Positions 9,063 to 17,638 of a stretch of DNA of 64,000 bases are shown in pieces (position 1 is the first letter of the stretch; the number at the start of each line of letters is the position of its first letter). Source of the DNA: Desulfoluna limicola (GTDB lineage Bacteria; Desulfobacterota; Desulfobacteria; Desulfobacterales; Desulfolunaceae); assembly GCF_021654575.1 (NCBI RefSeq), contig NZ_AP024488.1, positions 2,418,001-2,482,000 of the forward strand. Direction: 5' to 3'. Under the pieces are notes generated by a model. The model saw only the letters and a list, made by a program, of their open reading frames with translations, did no database searches and had not been told where the DNA came from. A program made the position numbers and the translations under genes.

Positions 9063-9097
9063 AAAAAACGGCCGGTGTGTTTCCACACCGGCCGTTT
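9063..9097 (-). terminator. Rho-independent terminator of the CoA-transferase gene
   Basis: A perfect 14-base-pair stem (9066-9079 with 9084-9097, core ACGGCCGGTGTG) closes a four-base loop. On the minus strand it is followed by TTTTTTATTT. It starts 47 bases past the transferase stop codon and is the clearest intrinsic terminator in the window. Confidence 0.93.
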
Positions 9098-9143
9098 GCT
9101 GACCGTCACTCATGAACTCTCAAAGGGTATCCGGAGGGTCTGA

Positions 9144-11330
9144 TCAGACCTGCCCCGCCTCTTTCAAAGCAAAGGAGACCACTTTCCGGGTGAGTTTCTC
9201 CTTGAAGTCAGCCGGCTGATCCAGCTGGAGGCGCTTCAGGTAAGGCTGAGCCCCATCGGGAACGGGACCCATCATATGCTTGGCCAGGCCCATGATGGTT
9301 TTGATCTTCTCTTTGTCCATCTTCGCTTTGAACTCACGCAGGGAGCGGCCAATGATAATCTCCTCCTCGGTGAACTCACACCCGAAGGGGAAAACATCGA
9401 AGTACCCCTTCTTCATATCCCGGAAGGTGCCCAGCTTCGCGGCCAGCTTTTCGGGATAGTTGTTACGGAACTCCTGGGGAATCTCGTAGTCAGGCGGCAG
9501 CTTCTTGGCTTTCTTCGCCTTTTCCACCAGATCGTCCTGGAACCGGGAGTCGGCAACGTTAATAAGGGCCGCGACCACCTCGTGATCCACCTTGCCACGC
9601 AGGTCGGCAATGCCGTACTCGGTCACCACGATATCTTTGAGGTGCCTGGGCACGGTGGTGTACCCGTAGTTGAAGACCACGTTGGACTTCGGCCCCTTGT
9701 CGGTCTCTTTTACCGCACGGATCATCATGATGAGCCTGGCATCGTCAATGGCATGGGCCATGGAGACGAAGTTGTACTGGCCCCCCACCCCGCTGATGAC
9801 GGTTCCGTTTTCAAGGGCATCCGATGCGATATTGCCCACGATGGAGACAATCATGCCGGCGTTGACAAAACGGGCATGCTTTCGTTGAATGGTACGAAGC
9901 TTTTCATCGCCATAGAGCTGGTTCAAGACGGCCACACCGGTCATTTCGAACTGCTTGCGTTCTTCTTCGCTCATGTTCCTCAAATCATCGTAGAACTGAG
10001 TGGGTCCGATAAAGAATCCACCCTGGGCGATGACACCGTTCTCAAGTGCCTCACCGATGCAATTGTCGAGGATTGCATCCAGGTTGGCCGCGTCCCGGAA
10101 ATCGCAGGTGTAGCTGACATCGCCGTCCACGATGGCATAATCATCCCAGGTCAGCCCGGCCTTGAAGATGCCGTACTTCTGAAGGGATTCGAAATCCGGT
10201 TTTTTCAGAATCGGCTGAAAGGCATCCTGAGAAAGAAGGGTCTTTACCGAGTCTCGGGTCAATGTCTCGGAGAGAACCCCTTCGTTGACAAGTTTCTGAA
10301 TTTCAATGTGACCGTAAACCTTCCGCTTGATAACCCCGCCCTTGTAAAGCTCCATAAAGGCGTCCACCAACATTTCCGTGGTGCCGTACAACCCCTCGTC
10401 AAGGGTACCTCGCCCGCCGACGCGATCCACAAGGGGGCCGTACTTTGAGGTAATCTCCAGTACGTCAAGGGCCTTGTTATAATCGTCATTGGCGTTGTGG
10501 CGCATGATAAGGGCCGTGGCGATGGCATCGCCAAGGGAGCCGATACCGATCTGGAGGGAACCGCCGTCCTTGACAAGGGAGCTGACATGCATGCCGATCA
10601 TGTGGTCGGCGTTGGTTACCGGGGCCTTGGGAACGGAAAAAAGCGGGGTCTCGTACTCAGGGTTTTCAAGGATGATATCGTAATCTTCCTCTCCGACCAC
10701 GGCATCTCCGTACATGAAGGGGAGGGCGTTGTTCACCTGACCGATATGGAGGAACTTGCGACCGGATGCTTTGGCTGCGGGGATAAACTTCTTGATATCA
10801 AGGCTCAGGTCAGCGTTGCAGCTGTCGCTGTAGTAGACCTTGCCGTCGATAATTTTCTTGGCCACGGAGTGGCAGTAGAGGACGTTGCAGTCCTCGTTCA
10901 TGATGTCCCGGCCTACATGGGTGTAGTTCGAGCTGTAGTGGTTCTGCTGGGCCATGGGGTCGTTCTTGACGGAGCCTGCTTTGTAATAGAACTCCTTCAT
11001 TTTCACGTTGGGAGGCAGGGTGCCCTGCCTCAGGTCTGTCATGTAACCAAAGTCGGGAATGCCTTTCCAAACGCGCTCACGCAGGGGCTCCAGCATCCGC
11101 CTCTCGAGGTCGTTCGACCAGGTGGGCTTCTCCAGGGAAATAGCCGTGATGATCGTCAGGTCGATCTCCGGATCCTCTTTGGCCCTGCGATAGATCTCGT
11201 TAGCAATCTGGTAAGATTTGCCAAGGGCGATGGGCATTCCAAAGGCGATCTTTTTGTCAAATGCCTCGATAATGTAATCCACCACTTTCGTCACATCGTT
11301 GTAATATGTGGGTCCTTTGTGCTCCGTCAC
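9144..11330 (-). CDS. Acetyl-CoA hydrolase/transferase family protein (CoA-transferase)
   Basis: 728 residues from the chosen start. The family moves CoA between short-chain acyl groups such as acetate, succinate and butyrate, via a glutamyl-CoA intermediate. Family signatures include GSLQIGIGSLGDAIATALI, ISGVGGQYNFVSMAHAI and VVTEYGIADLRGK near the C-terminal third. The protein is much longer than the roughly 500-residue Cat1/SCOT-like members, with N-terminal (about 1-200) and C-terminal (about 650-728) extensions. The frame is open to 11441, but GGGGAGG ends one base before the ATG at 11336 and seven bases before a GTG at 11330, so GTG is favoured. A strong terminator follows. Beside icmF, a role in butyrate, propionate or acetate activation is plausible but unproven. 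Confidence 0.83.
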   Translation of the reverse strand: MTEHKGPTYYNDVTKVVDYIIEAFDKKIAFGMPIALGKSYQIANEIYRRAKEDPEIDLTIITAISLEKPTWSNDLERRMLEPLRERVWKGIPDFGYMTDLRQGTLPPNVKMKEFYYKAGSVKNDPMAQQNHYSSNYTHVGRDIMNEDCNVLYCHSVAKKIIDGKVYYSDSCNADLSLDIKKFIPAAKASGRKFLHIGQVNNALPFMYGDAVVGEEDYDIILENPEYETPLFSVPKAPVTNADHMIGMHVSSLVKDGGSLQIGIGSLGDAIATALIMRHNANDDYNKALDVLEITSKYGPLVDRVGGRGTLDEGLYGTTEMLVDAFMELYKGGVIKRKVYGHIEIQKLVNEGVLSETLTRDSVKTLLSQDAFQPILKKPDFESLQKYGIFKAGLTWDDYAIVDGDVSYTCDFRDAANLDAILDNCIGEALENGVIAQGGFFIGPTQFYDDLRNMSEEERKQFEMTGVAVLNQLYGDEKLRTIQRKHARFVNAGMIVSIVGNIASDALENGTVISGVGGQYNFVSMAHAIDDARLIMMIRAVKETDKGPKSNVVFNYGYTTVPRHLKDIVVTEYGIADLRGKVDHEVVAALINVADSRFQDDLVEKAKKAKKLPPDYEIPQEFRNNYPEKLAAKLGTFRDMKKGYFDVFPFGCEFTEEEIIIGRSLREFKAKMDKEKIKTIMGLAKHMMGPVPDGAQPYLKRLQLDQPADFKEKLTRKVVSFALKEAGQV

Positions 11331-11336
11331 AGACAT

Positions 11337-11851
11337 ACCTCCCCTACAGGTCAACCAGTTTCTGTCCAGGCGGGTGCGCTGAGCCACAGCGTCCCCGCTC
11401 CCCCTCTCCTGCCCGCATCCGCAAAGGCACTGAACCATCATTCAGACACAGGAAACAGATCATGACAATCGCCCCTGAGGTCCCTTACCTTCTGCGCTCC
11501 CCTGCCGGACTCGTAACCACAAAACCGTGCGTCGTTGAAAAAACAAGACAACCCGTAAAAAAAGATCAAACCACCCCACACCAGCTCACACCCGACGCCT
11601 TTGCGAAAAGACCATACAGGATGCGGTTGAATGACAGGTCGTTATCCTGATTTTTTTTACGGGGCCATCAAAAAAGCACACACAGACTATAAACATAGTA
11701 ACAGCGTGTCAACCCTGTTCACGAGGACAATACAATTATACTCGAAATTACATCATTCAAGCAGCAGCACCCCGTTCCCCACTGGATCACAGGCGACTTT
11801 TATCAATGCCCAACCTCTTTCCAAAGGGCAATTGACGGCACTAAAATAAAC
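11337..11851. other. Long intergenic region upstream of the CoA-transferase
   Basis: Roughly 500 bases with no supportable gene. The A/T-rich stretch at about 11640-11760 is the best place for the transferase promoter; no specific operator or riboswitch was recognised. Confidence 0.35.
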
Positions 11852-11940
11852 GTAACTATTCAGCTCAACATGATTGTTTAAAAGATCAGGTAAGCGTTTG
11901 GCCCCGGCATTGCCGCCGGAGGCACAAGCGGACTAGTGAC
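11852..11940. repeat. Dispersed palindromic repeat copy with terminal repeats
   Basis: The left end GTAACTATTCAGCT (11852-11865) is perfect; the right end GCGGACTAGTGAC (11928-11940) matches the inverse at 10 of 13 bases. The interior keeps TTTGGCCCCGGC and GCCGCCGGAGGC. It lies just past the glycosyltransferase stop. Confidence 0.75.
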
Positions 11941-11948
11941 CAAATTAT

Positions 11949-13190
11949 TCAGGCTTGGCAAATCACCTGGCGGTAGGCTTCCACTGTTGCCTCTGCCGTG
12001 CGCTTCCAGACAAACCGGCTGTGGACCCTATCGATCCCCTTCCGGGCAAGGGAGGATGCCAACGCTCTGTCATCCAGCAGTTCGCAGAGGCCCGCCTCCA
12101 GAGCCGTCACATCACCGGCCGGCACAATGCATGCGGCATCCCCGGCCACCTCCGGCAGCGCTCCGCCATCGGTACACACCACCGGTACGCCACAGGCCAT
12201 GGCCTCCCCCACGGGCAGTCCGAACCCTTCGTAAAGGGAAGGAACCACGGCCACCGAAGCCCGGGCATACTCCCAGCAAAGGCGCTCGTCTGAGACCCGA
12301 CCGGTAAACTCCACCACCTCGGAAAGCCCCAGGGACGCAACAAGGCGTTCGATAATGCCCCCTGCTTTGGGTTGGCCGATGACTGTAAGCCTGACACTGC
12401 GTTTCTTCTTCATGGAAGCCACGGCATGCATCAAGTAATAGAGTCCCTTCAAGGGGCTGTCCGCACTGTTGGTCACGATGATCCGATCGGCTTCCCGCTC
12501 GACATCTGCCATGGGATAAAACCGCGTCGTGTCAATCCCGATGGGGATGACGCGGAGCCTGGCTGGTGGGACCCCAAAATCGGCTGCAATGTCTTTTTTG
12601 GACACATGGGAAACGGTAATCACAGCCGGGAGCTTTCGGGCCACCCGTTTCTGCATCCCGATAAACGAGTACCAGCGCATGGCCCGTGCCCGTTTCCAGA
12701 TGGACCGGGTGCTCATGACGGCGATGTCCCGATCTCGGGTCATGGGATGGTGAATGGTGGCCACCGTGGGAATCTTCCGGCTCAGATGAAGAATCCCCCA
12801 GGAGAGAGACTGGTTGTCATGGATGATGTCAAACCTTTCGCCCTCCTCTGCGAAAAACTTTTGGGCACGCACCCCAAAGGCGAAGGGCTCCGGGTACCCT
12901 AAGGTGGAGTTGAGCCACCACTCGCAGAAGTTCAAAGGATTTTTCAAGCGGCGGTAGGCAGGCATCTGGTCGAAGTTTTCCTGGCTGTAAAGATCAAGCC
13001 CGCCAAGAACGGTCAACCCGATGTCATCATCAAGGTGGGGGGCAGGATCCCCGGAGAGAACATGAACCCGATGGCCAAGGTCGGCCAAGGCCCGCGCAAG
13101 ATGGCGGATATACACCCCCTGCCCGCCGCAGTAAGGGTTGCTTCGGTAACTCACCAGGCAAATACGCAGGGAGGAAGGCTGATTCATCAT
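11949..13190 (-). CDS. GT4-family glycosyltransferase
   Basis: 413-residue GT-B fold retaining transferase. The N-terminal half carries the acceptor-side loop (NPYCGGQGVYIRHLARAL). The C-terminal half has the nucleotide-sugar site with DSPLKGLYYL, FTGRVSDERL and the EX7E-type EGFGLPVGEAMACGVPVV motif. The family builds lipopolysaccharide, capsule or glycolipid sugars; donor and acceptor are unknown. The start at 13190 is fixed by AGGAGG eight bases upstream. It overlaps by one base (TGATG) the stop of a small upstream membrane protein, so the two are translationally coupled. Upstream in-frame residues are not needed. Confidence 0.88.
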   Translation of the reverse strand: MMNQPSSLRICLVSYRSNPYCGGQGVYIRHLARALADLGHRVHVLSGDPAPHLDDDIGLTVLGGLDLYSQENFDQMPAYRRLKNPLNFCEWWLNSTLGYPEPFAFGVRAQKFFAEEGERFDIIHDNQSLSWGILHLSRKIPTVATIHHPMTRDRDIAVMSTRSIWKRARAMRWYSFIGMQKRVARKLPAVITVSHVSKKDIAADFGVPPARLRVIPIGIDTTRFYPMADVEREADRIIVTNSADSPLKGLYYLMHAVASMKKKRSVRLTVIGQPKAGGIIERLVASLGLSEVVEFTGRVSDERLCWEYARASVAVVPSLYEGFGLPVGEAMACGVPVVCTDGGALPEVAGDAACIVPAGDVTALEAGLCELLDDRALASSLARKGIDRVHSRFVWKRTAEATVEAYRQVICQA

Positions 13191-13354
13191 CACACACGCC
13201 TCCTGTCCAGTCCCGGAACCCTGTGGGGTTTTCGCCCCTCGATGCCATACTCCCATATGTAAAGAAAAAGTCCTGCCACATACCCCAACCCGGGAAGCAA
13301 CACAACAAGCACAATCTCAAAATAGTAACGCAGCTTTTCCTTGAACTCTTTCAT
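13190..13354 (-). CDS. Small membrane protein (54 residues) coupled to the glycosyltransferase
   Basis: Reads MKEFKEKLRYYFEIVLVVLL at its start, then a hydrophobic PGLGYVAGLFLYIWEYGI segment and a basic tail ending GLDRRRV. One hydrophobic stretch (about 13-35) would span the membrane, with charged ends on both sides. Its TGA overlaps the glycosyltransferase ATG (TGATG), and the ribosome-binding site of the transferase lies inside its last codons. That coupling argues that it is translated. Its own ribosome-binding site is weak (GGATGG). No family was recognised; it might anchor or chaperone the transferase. Confidence 0.62.
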   Translation of the reverse strand: MKEFKEKLRYYFEIVLVVLLPGLGYVAGLFLYIWEYGIEGRKPHRVPGLDRRRV

Positions 13355-13431
13355 GATTTTCCATCCGATACGTCAGTAAAACAACCGCCCATGAGACGTT
13401 TTTAATACGAACACCTGTCACGAACCAGCTG

Positions 13432-13483
13432 GGCCTCCGGCAGGTTGCTTTTTGGGAGAAGCGCCACAAAAACGTTCCGGTTG
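13432..13483. repeat. Dispersed repeat, GCTTTTTG module
   Basis: A shorter variant: GGCCTCCGGCAGG, a GCTTTTTGGGAGAAGC hairpin and AAAAACGTTCCGGTTG. The same module recurs near 34471, 42258, 55624 and 58517. Confidence 0.7.
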
Positions 13484-13490
13484 CCGCCTC

Positions 13491-13510
13491 CTTAGCCCTT
13501 AGCCCTTAGC
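13491..13510. repeat. Heptamer tandem repeat (CTTAGCC)
   Basis: Almost three copies of CTTAGCC, directly beside a dispersed repeat copy. One base per unit separates it, in reverse complement, from the repeat at 5069-5102. Confidence 0.7.
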
Positions 13511-13707
13511 AAACCTACCTCACCCCGTACAGCCGTGAAACCCTTTTTCAGGGATACACATGTTCGGGGCCAACCACCCCGGATCGTATCAACGTGTCTA
13601 TTCAATCCCATGTGTCCCCCTTGCCCTGATCACGCCTTCATGAGAAAATGAAAACCAGCTTATTTAAATCAGGTTTGCCCTGGTCCCGACCACCCTTGGA
13701 GAACCCC

Positions 13708-15129
13708 ATGCCCATCAGCGCCAACCCCTTTGTTGACATCACCCGAATCCACCGCCTAAGCGGCGTGAATCCGGTCCCCGGCCGCTACGTCCTTTATCTC
13801 ATGCAACAGAGCCAGCGTACCCGCTTCAACCATGCCCTGGAATATGCCGCCCGGCAGGCCAATGACCTCGCACTTCCCCTCCTCGTGGGTTTCGGGCTCA
13901 TGGAAGGCTACCCCGAGGCCACAGCCCGCCACTACCATTTTATGATGGAAGGCCTCTGTGATGTAACAAAGCGTCTTGAGGATCGTGGAATCGGCTTTGC
14001 CATCCTCCAAGGGTCCCCAGTTCAGACAGCGGCAACGCTGGGCCAGAACGCCGCCCTGCTCGTCTGCGACCGGGGCTACCTCCGCCATCAGCGACGGTGG
14101 CGAAAAGAAATGTCAGAGAGCGTCCCCTGCCCCGTGGTGGAGATCGAATCAGACGCCGTGGTGCCGGTGGAGTGCGCATCCGGCAAACGCGAGTATGCAG
14201 CCCGGACCCTCCGACCAAAAATCGAACGGCTCTTGGATCGATACCTCATCGGGCTCTCCCCGACACCCGTTGTGACCCCCTTCCCCTCTCCCCTGATGCC
14301 TTCAGAGCGACTCGACCCTTTCAAAGGGGTGCCGAAGAGTTTTAAGGTGGACCGGGATGTGGGGCCCGTCAAGCGTTTCAAGGGCGGGGAGGACGAAGCC
14401 CTGCGGAGGCTTCGCCACTTCGTCTGGGAGACCCTGCCGCGCTACGCCACCCATCGCAACAAACCCGAAGAGAACGCCATCTCAGAAATTTCCCCCTACC
14501 TCCACTTCGGCCAGCTCTCGCCCCTGGAGGCCGCACTTACGGCAAGCCATGACGGCGCCACCCACCCGGAAGCCGTGGCCGTGTTTCTCGAAGAACTCAT
14601 TGTCCGCCGGGAGCTGGCCATCAACTACACCTGGTTTGAAGAAAACTACGATACCTTTGAGGCCGCAACCCCTGCCTGGGCGGTGGAGACCCTTGCCGGG
14701 CGAGGAACCAGCAAAAACCTCTACGCCCAAGAGCAACTCATTGCCTGCACGACCCACGACCCCTACTGGAACGCAGCCATGGCCGAGATGATCCACACCG
14801 GGTTCATGCACAACTACATGCGAATGTACTGGGGAAAAAAGATTCTGGAATGGCACGCAGATGCCGACGAGGCCTACAAGACGGCCCTGTACCTCAACAA
14901 CCGCTACTTTCTCGATGGAAGGGACCCAAACTCCTACGCCGGGGTCGGCTGGACCTTCGGGCTCCACGACCGCGCCTGGCCCAACCAGCCCGGGTTCGGC
15001 AAGGTGCGCTCCATGAAAGCGTCAGGCCTCAAACGGAAATGCAATATTGAAGGGTATATTGAAAGGGTGGAAGAATTGGTCAGGAAGGAAAAAAAACGGC
15101 CTCCGGCGACCAAGGTGGGCGCACCTTGA
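13708..15129 (+). CDS. phrB: Class II CPD deoxyribodipyrimidine photolyase
   Basis: 473-residue flavoprotein that uses light to split cyclobutane pyrimidine dimers. Class II identity is shown by YVLYLMQQSQRTRFNHALEY near the N-terminus and NNRYFLDGRDPNSYAGVGW / FGLHDRAWPNQPGFGKVR in the FAD- and DNA-binding C-terminal domain. Start 13708 is chosen over the in-frame ATG at 13648 because TTGGAG lies six bases upstream and the extra 20 residues do not resemble the family. The last residues (RPPATKVGAP) and the stop are encoded by an intergenic repeat copy; mutY ends with the same KVGAP. A light-driven enzyme in an anaerobe implies exposure to surface or shallow habitats. Confidence 0.92.
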   Translation: MPISANPFVDITRIHRLSGVNPVPGRYVLYLMQQSQRTRFNHALEYAARQANDLALPLLVGFGLMEGYPEATARHYHFMMEGLCDVTKRLEDRGIGFAILQGSPVQTAATLGQNAALLVCDRGYLRHQRRWRKEMSESVPCPVVEIESDAVVPVECASGKREYAARTLRPKIERLLDRYLIGLSPTPVVTPFPSPLMPSERLDPFKGVPKSFKVDRDVGPVKRFKGGEDEALRRLRHFVWETLPRYATHRNKPEENAISEISPYLHFGQLSPLEAALTASHDGATHPEAVAVFLEELIVRRELAINYTWFEENYDTFEAATPAWAVETLAGRGTSKNLYAQEQLIACTTHDPYWNAAMAEMIHTGFMHNYMRMYWGKKILEWHADADEAYKTALYLNNRYFLDGRDPNSYAGVGWTFGLHDRAWPNQPGFGKVRSMKASGLKRKCNIEGYIERVEELVRKEKKRPPATKVGAP

Positions 15130-15186
15130 AACCCTATGGCGAATGCGTGAAGGTCGCTGTGATGCAATCGTTTTCAGGGCATTCGC
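15098..15186. repeat. Dispersed repeat copy overlapping photolyase 3' end
   Basis: GGCCTCCGGC, hairpin 1 (CAAGGTG-ggcg-CACCTTG, 15111-15128), GCGAATGC and a decayed hairpin 2 closing with GCATTCGC. The photolyase stop TGA (15127-15129) lies in hairpin 1. Confidence 0.75.
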
Positions 15187-15364
15187 TCGGAGGGTGAGGC
15201 ATTGCGACCGTCCTTGAGAAGAGACCTGTTTCATTTTTTGCGTCACGACAACTATCCTGATACAGGGGCAACCCACTTCTATCGGATAAGTCTATTTTAA
15301 AGCAACACACAAACAAAAGCTAAAGCCCCGCCTGAAGGCCACGGAACCAACCCACTGAATTTCA

Positions 15365-15943
15365 TTACTTTACGCCGCCTAACTCACGATATCTGGGACA
15401 CGAAACCACATGGTCGTTCACCATACCCACAGCCTGCATAAAGGCATAGCAGATGGTGCTCCCCACAAAGGTGAAGCCCAGTTTTTTAAGCGCCTTGCTC
15501 ATGGCATCGGACTCCGGCGTGCTCGTCGGCATCTCTTCCATGGTGCGGAACCCATTGTCCAGAGTATTCCCTCCGGTAAAGCCCCAGAGAAGCTCAGAAA
15601 AAGAGTGCCCGGCAGCCTCATGGGCAAGGTAAGCCTTGGCGTTTTTCACCGAGCCCCGAACTTTCAGCTTGTTCCGAATAATGCCCGGATCAGCCAGAAG
15701 GGCCTCGATTTTCGTTTCATCGTAAAGAGCGATCTTTTCCGGAGCGAGCCCGTCCATAACCGTCAGGTAGTGGGCCCGTTTTTTAAGCACCGTAATCCAG
15801 GAAAGCCCCGCCTGAAAGCCCTCCAGAAGGAGCATGGCAAACAGCTCGCGGCTGTCCCGCACCGGAACGCCCCACTCCTCGTCATGGTAGGTCACATAAA
15901 TTGGCGTATCGCCGCACCATGAGCATCGTTGTTCTTCTCTCAT
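15365..15943 (-). CDS. tag: DNA-3-methyladenine glycosylase I
   Basis: 192-residue helix-hairpin-helix glycosylase that excises 3-methyladenine in base excision repair. The N-terminus RCSWCGDTPIYVTYHDEEWG carries Cys7 and His20, and VNDHVVSCPRY near the C-terminus supplies a further His and Cys. Together these match the zinc site of E. coli Tag (Cys4, His17, His175, Cys179). The LLEGFQAGLSWITVLKKR segment is strongly conserved in the family. Start is supported by AGGAG nine bases upstream. It sits between two other repair genes (photolyase, mutY), but intervening repeats and opposite strands argue against one operon. Confidence 0.95.
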   Translation of the reverse strand: MREEQRCSWCGDTPIYVTYHDEEWGVPVRDSRELFAMLLLEGFQAGLSWITVLKKRAHYLTVMDGLAPEKIALYDETKIEALLADPGIIRNKLKVRGSVKNAKAYLAHEAAGHSFSELLWGFTGGNTLDNGFRTMEEMPTSTPESDAMSKALKKLGFTFVGSTICYAFMQAVGMVNDHVVSCPRYRELGGVK

Positions 15944-15980
15944 CTCTTTTCACTCCTGATTCGTCAGCTTAACATTGGTG

Positions 15981-16090
15981 GTAACTATTCAGCGGCCAAA
16001 AAGCTGCCTCCGGCGGCAAGGTGTGCCACCTTGAAAGCGGGTAGCGGATGCGCTTAAAGCAGAAATCAACCACCGAACGAAACTATTCAG
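15981..16090. repeat. Dispersed repeat copy with direct terminal motifs
   Basis: GTAACTATTCAGC at 15981-15993, then GCCTCCGGCGGCAAGGTG and hairpin 1, ending with a second AACTATTCAG at 16081-16090. Here the terminal motif is in direct rather than inverted orientation, suggesting a rearranged or partly deleted copy. It lies upstream of tag. Confidence 0.7.
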
Positions 16091-16133
16091 TACAGCCGAC
16101 TTGCCTATGTTGCATTCAAAATCACGAAACCCT

Positions 16134-16259
16134 GTAGGATCGGCAAAGGGAGTGCCGTGCCCATCACGGCGGTGGCAACTGATTGTGCCCAAAGGTTCTG
16201 TGGAGTGCCAATATCTGATGGCTTTCAAGGATGGGCACGCTCCGCTTTGCCCATCCTAC
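16134..16259. repeat. MITE-like inverted-repeat element (GTAGGAT ends)
   Basis: Imperfect inverted arms of about 30 bases (16134-16165 and 16230-16259) read GTAGGATcGGCAAAG inward from the left and end GCTTTGCCCATCCTAC on the right. It encodes no protein. Sequences of this GTAGGATGGGCAAAG type are scattered through many proteobacteria. It is distinct from the main repeat family here. Confidence 0.75.
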
Positions 16260-16377
16260 CAGACCTCTGAAGGGCCGTCAGGGTTGGTAAACAGACAGGC
16301 CTCAGCCCCCCTCATGGGTCGATTATCAGGGCAAAACCACGAAAATCACGAAGGAGGTTGAAAGCCACCTTCGTTGT

Positions 16378-16466
16378 CACGGGCGAAGCCCGTCAGCGAA
16401 TGTAATCAGCCCGAGGAACGAGGGCTGTGAGCATTCGCCACAGGGTGTCAAGGTGCCCCCACCTTG
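16378..16466. repeat. Dispersed repeat copy overlapping mutY 3' end
   Basis: Hairpin 3 (CACGGGCGAAGCCCGT), hairpin 2 with arms GCCC/GGGC around GAGGAACGA (16409-16425), and hairpin 1 (CAAGGTG 16449-16455, CACCTTG 16460-16466). The mutY stop codon lies inside hairpin 1. Confidence 0.85.
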
Positions 16467-17533
16467 TTCAGGGCGTCCATCAACAATGGAAACAGCTTGC
16501 GGTTCGCGGTGGGGAAAGCAAGGGTGGCAAGCTCATCCGGTGAAATCCAGTTGAACGGCTGGCCTTTCTTCGGGGTGACGGAGCCCTCTTTGATGGTGGC
16601 GAGATAGAGGTGAAGCTGGACTTTAAAATGAGAGTAAGCGTGGGTGACGCTTCCCACCATGTCCCCCACCTCCGGCACGATCCCCAGCTCTTCCAAAAGG
16701 CAGCGCCTCAAGGCCATGACCTGGCTTTCTTCGGACAGAATTCGCCCTCCGGGAAACTCCCACATCCCGGCGAGATGGCCACTCGAGGGCCGTTTCTGCA
16801 CCAGGATCTTGCCACCATCCACCACCACGGCCAGTGCCACGGGGTACAGGGGGACCTTCTTCTTTGCGCCTTGCACGGGAAAGGCTTCCTGCTTGCCAAG
16901 GTCACGGGCCTTGCAGATTCCTCGAAGCGGGCAGTGGGTGCAGCCAGGCCGTCTCGGCGTGCAGACGGTGGCTCCCAGCTCCATCATGGCCTGGTTGAAG
17001 TCACCGGAACGATCCTCCGGAATGGCCTGGTCCACCGCCTCCTGGATGGCCCTCTTTACCGGTGCCGTGGTCACGACACCATCCAGGGCAAAAACCCGTG
17101 TCACCACCCGGTTCACGTTACCGTCCACGGCCGCAATTCGATGCCCGAAGGCAATGCTCTGAACCGCCGCACAGGTGTAGGGCCCCACACCGGGCAAATC
17201 GGAAAACACCTCCGGCGTATCGGGGACCCAGCCCCGATGCTCGTCCCGAACCTTGCGCATGGCCTTGATCAGGTTGTGGCACCGGTTGTAATACCCGAGC
17301 CCCTCCCACATCTTCAGCACCAGGTCATCATCCGCGTCTGCAAGGGACGTCGGGTCGGGAAAGGCATGGGTAAACCTCTCGTAATAGGGAATCACCGTGG
17401 CCACCTGGGTCTGTTGAAGCATCACCTCGGACAGCCAGATCCGGTAAGGGTCCGAGGTCTCCCGCCACGGGAGGATCCGCTTGTGGGTGTCGTACCATGA
17501 CAGGAGAAGCCCTGCGTCCAAAATATCTGTCAT
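16448..17533 (-). CDS. mutY: A/G-specific adenine glycosylase
   Basis: Removes adenine mispaired with 8-oxoguanine. 361 residues from the chosen start. It shows the helix-hairpin-helix DLPGVGPYTCAA, the VDGNVNRVVTRVF segment with the catalytic Asp, and the four-Cys iron-sulfur loop CTPRRPGCTHCPLRGIC (spacing 6-2-5). A C-terminal Nudix-like 8-oxoG recognition domain includes GMWEFPGGRI and LLEELGI. The start at 17533 is decided by GGAGG five bases upstream; that GGAGG is the GCCGGAGGC end of a dispersed repeat. The C-terminus NKVGAP and the stop also come from a repeat copy. Confidence 0.94.
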   Translation of the reverse strand: MTDILDAGLLLSWYDTHKRILPWRETSDPYRIWLSEVMLQQTQVATVIPYYERFTHAFPDPTSLADADDDLVLKMWEGLGYYNRCHNLIKAMRKVRDEHRGWVPDTPEVFSDLPGVGPYTCAAVQSIAFGHRIAAVDGNVNRVVTRVFALDGVVTTAPVKRAIQEAVDQAIPEDRSGDFNQAMMELGATVCTPRRPGCTHCPLRGICKARDLGKQEAFPVQGAKKKVPLYPVALAVVVDGGKILVQKRPSSGHLAGMWEFPGGRILSEESQVMALRRCLLEELGIVPEVGDMVGSVTHAYSHFKVQLHLYLATIKEGSVTPKKGQPFNWISPDELATLAFPTANRKLFPLLMDALNKVGAP

Positions 17534-17537
17534 ATAT

Positions 17538-17638
17538 GCCTCCGGCAGCAAGGGGCTGAGCCCCTTGACCCCAGGTTTGCAAATGCTCCGGGGCTCGTTC
17601 CTCGCTCCTGCACATTTGCTTACGGGCTGCGCCCGTTA
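17538..17638. repeat. Dispersed repeat copy (GGGG/CCCC variant) supplying the mutY RBS
   Basis: GCCTCCGGC (on the minus strand GCCGGAGGC, the mutY ribosome-binding site), hairpin 1 variant CAAGGGGC-tga-GCCCCTTG, a decayed hairpin 2 with TCGTTCCTC, and hairpin 3 ACGGGCtgcGCCCGT. Confidence 0.85.
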
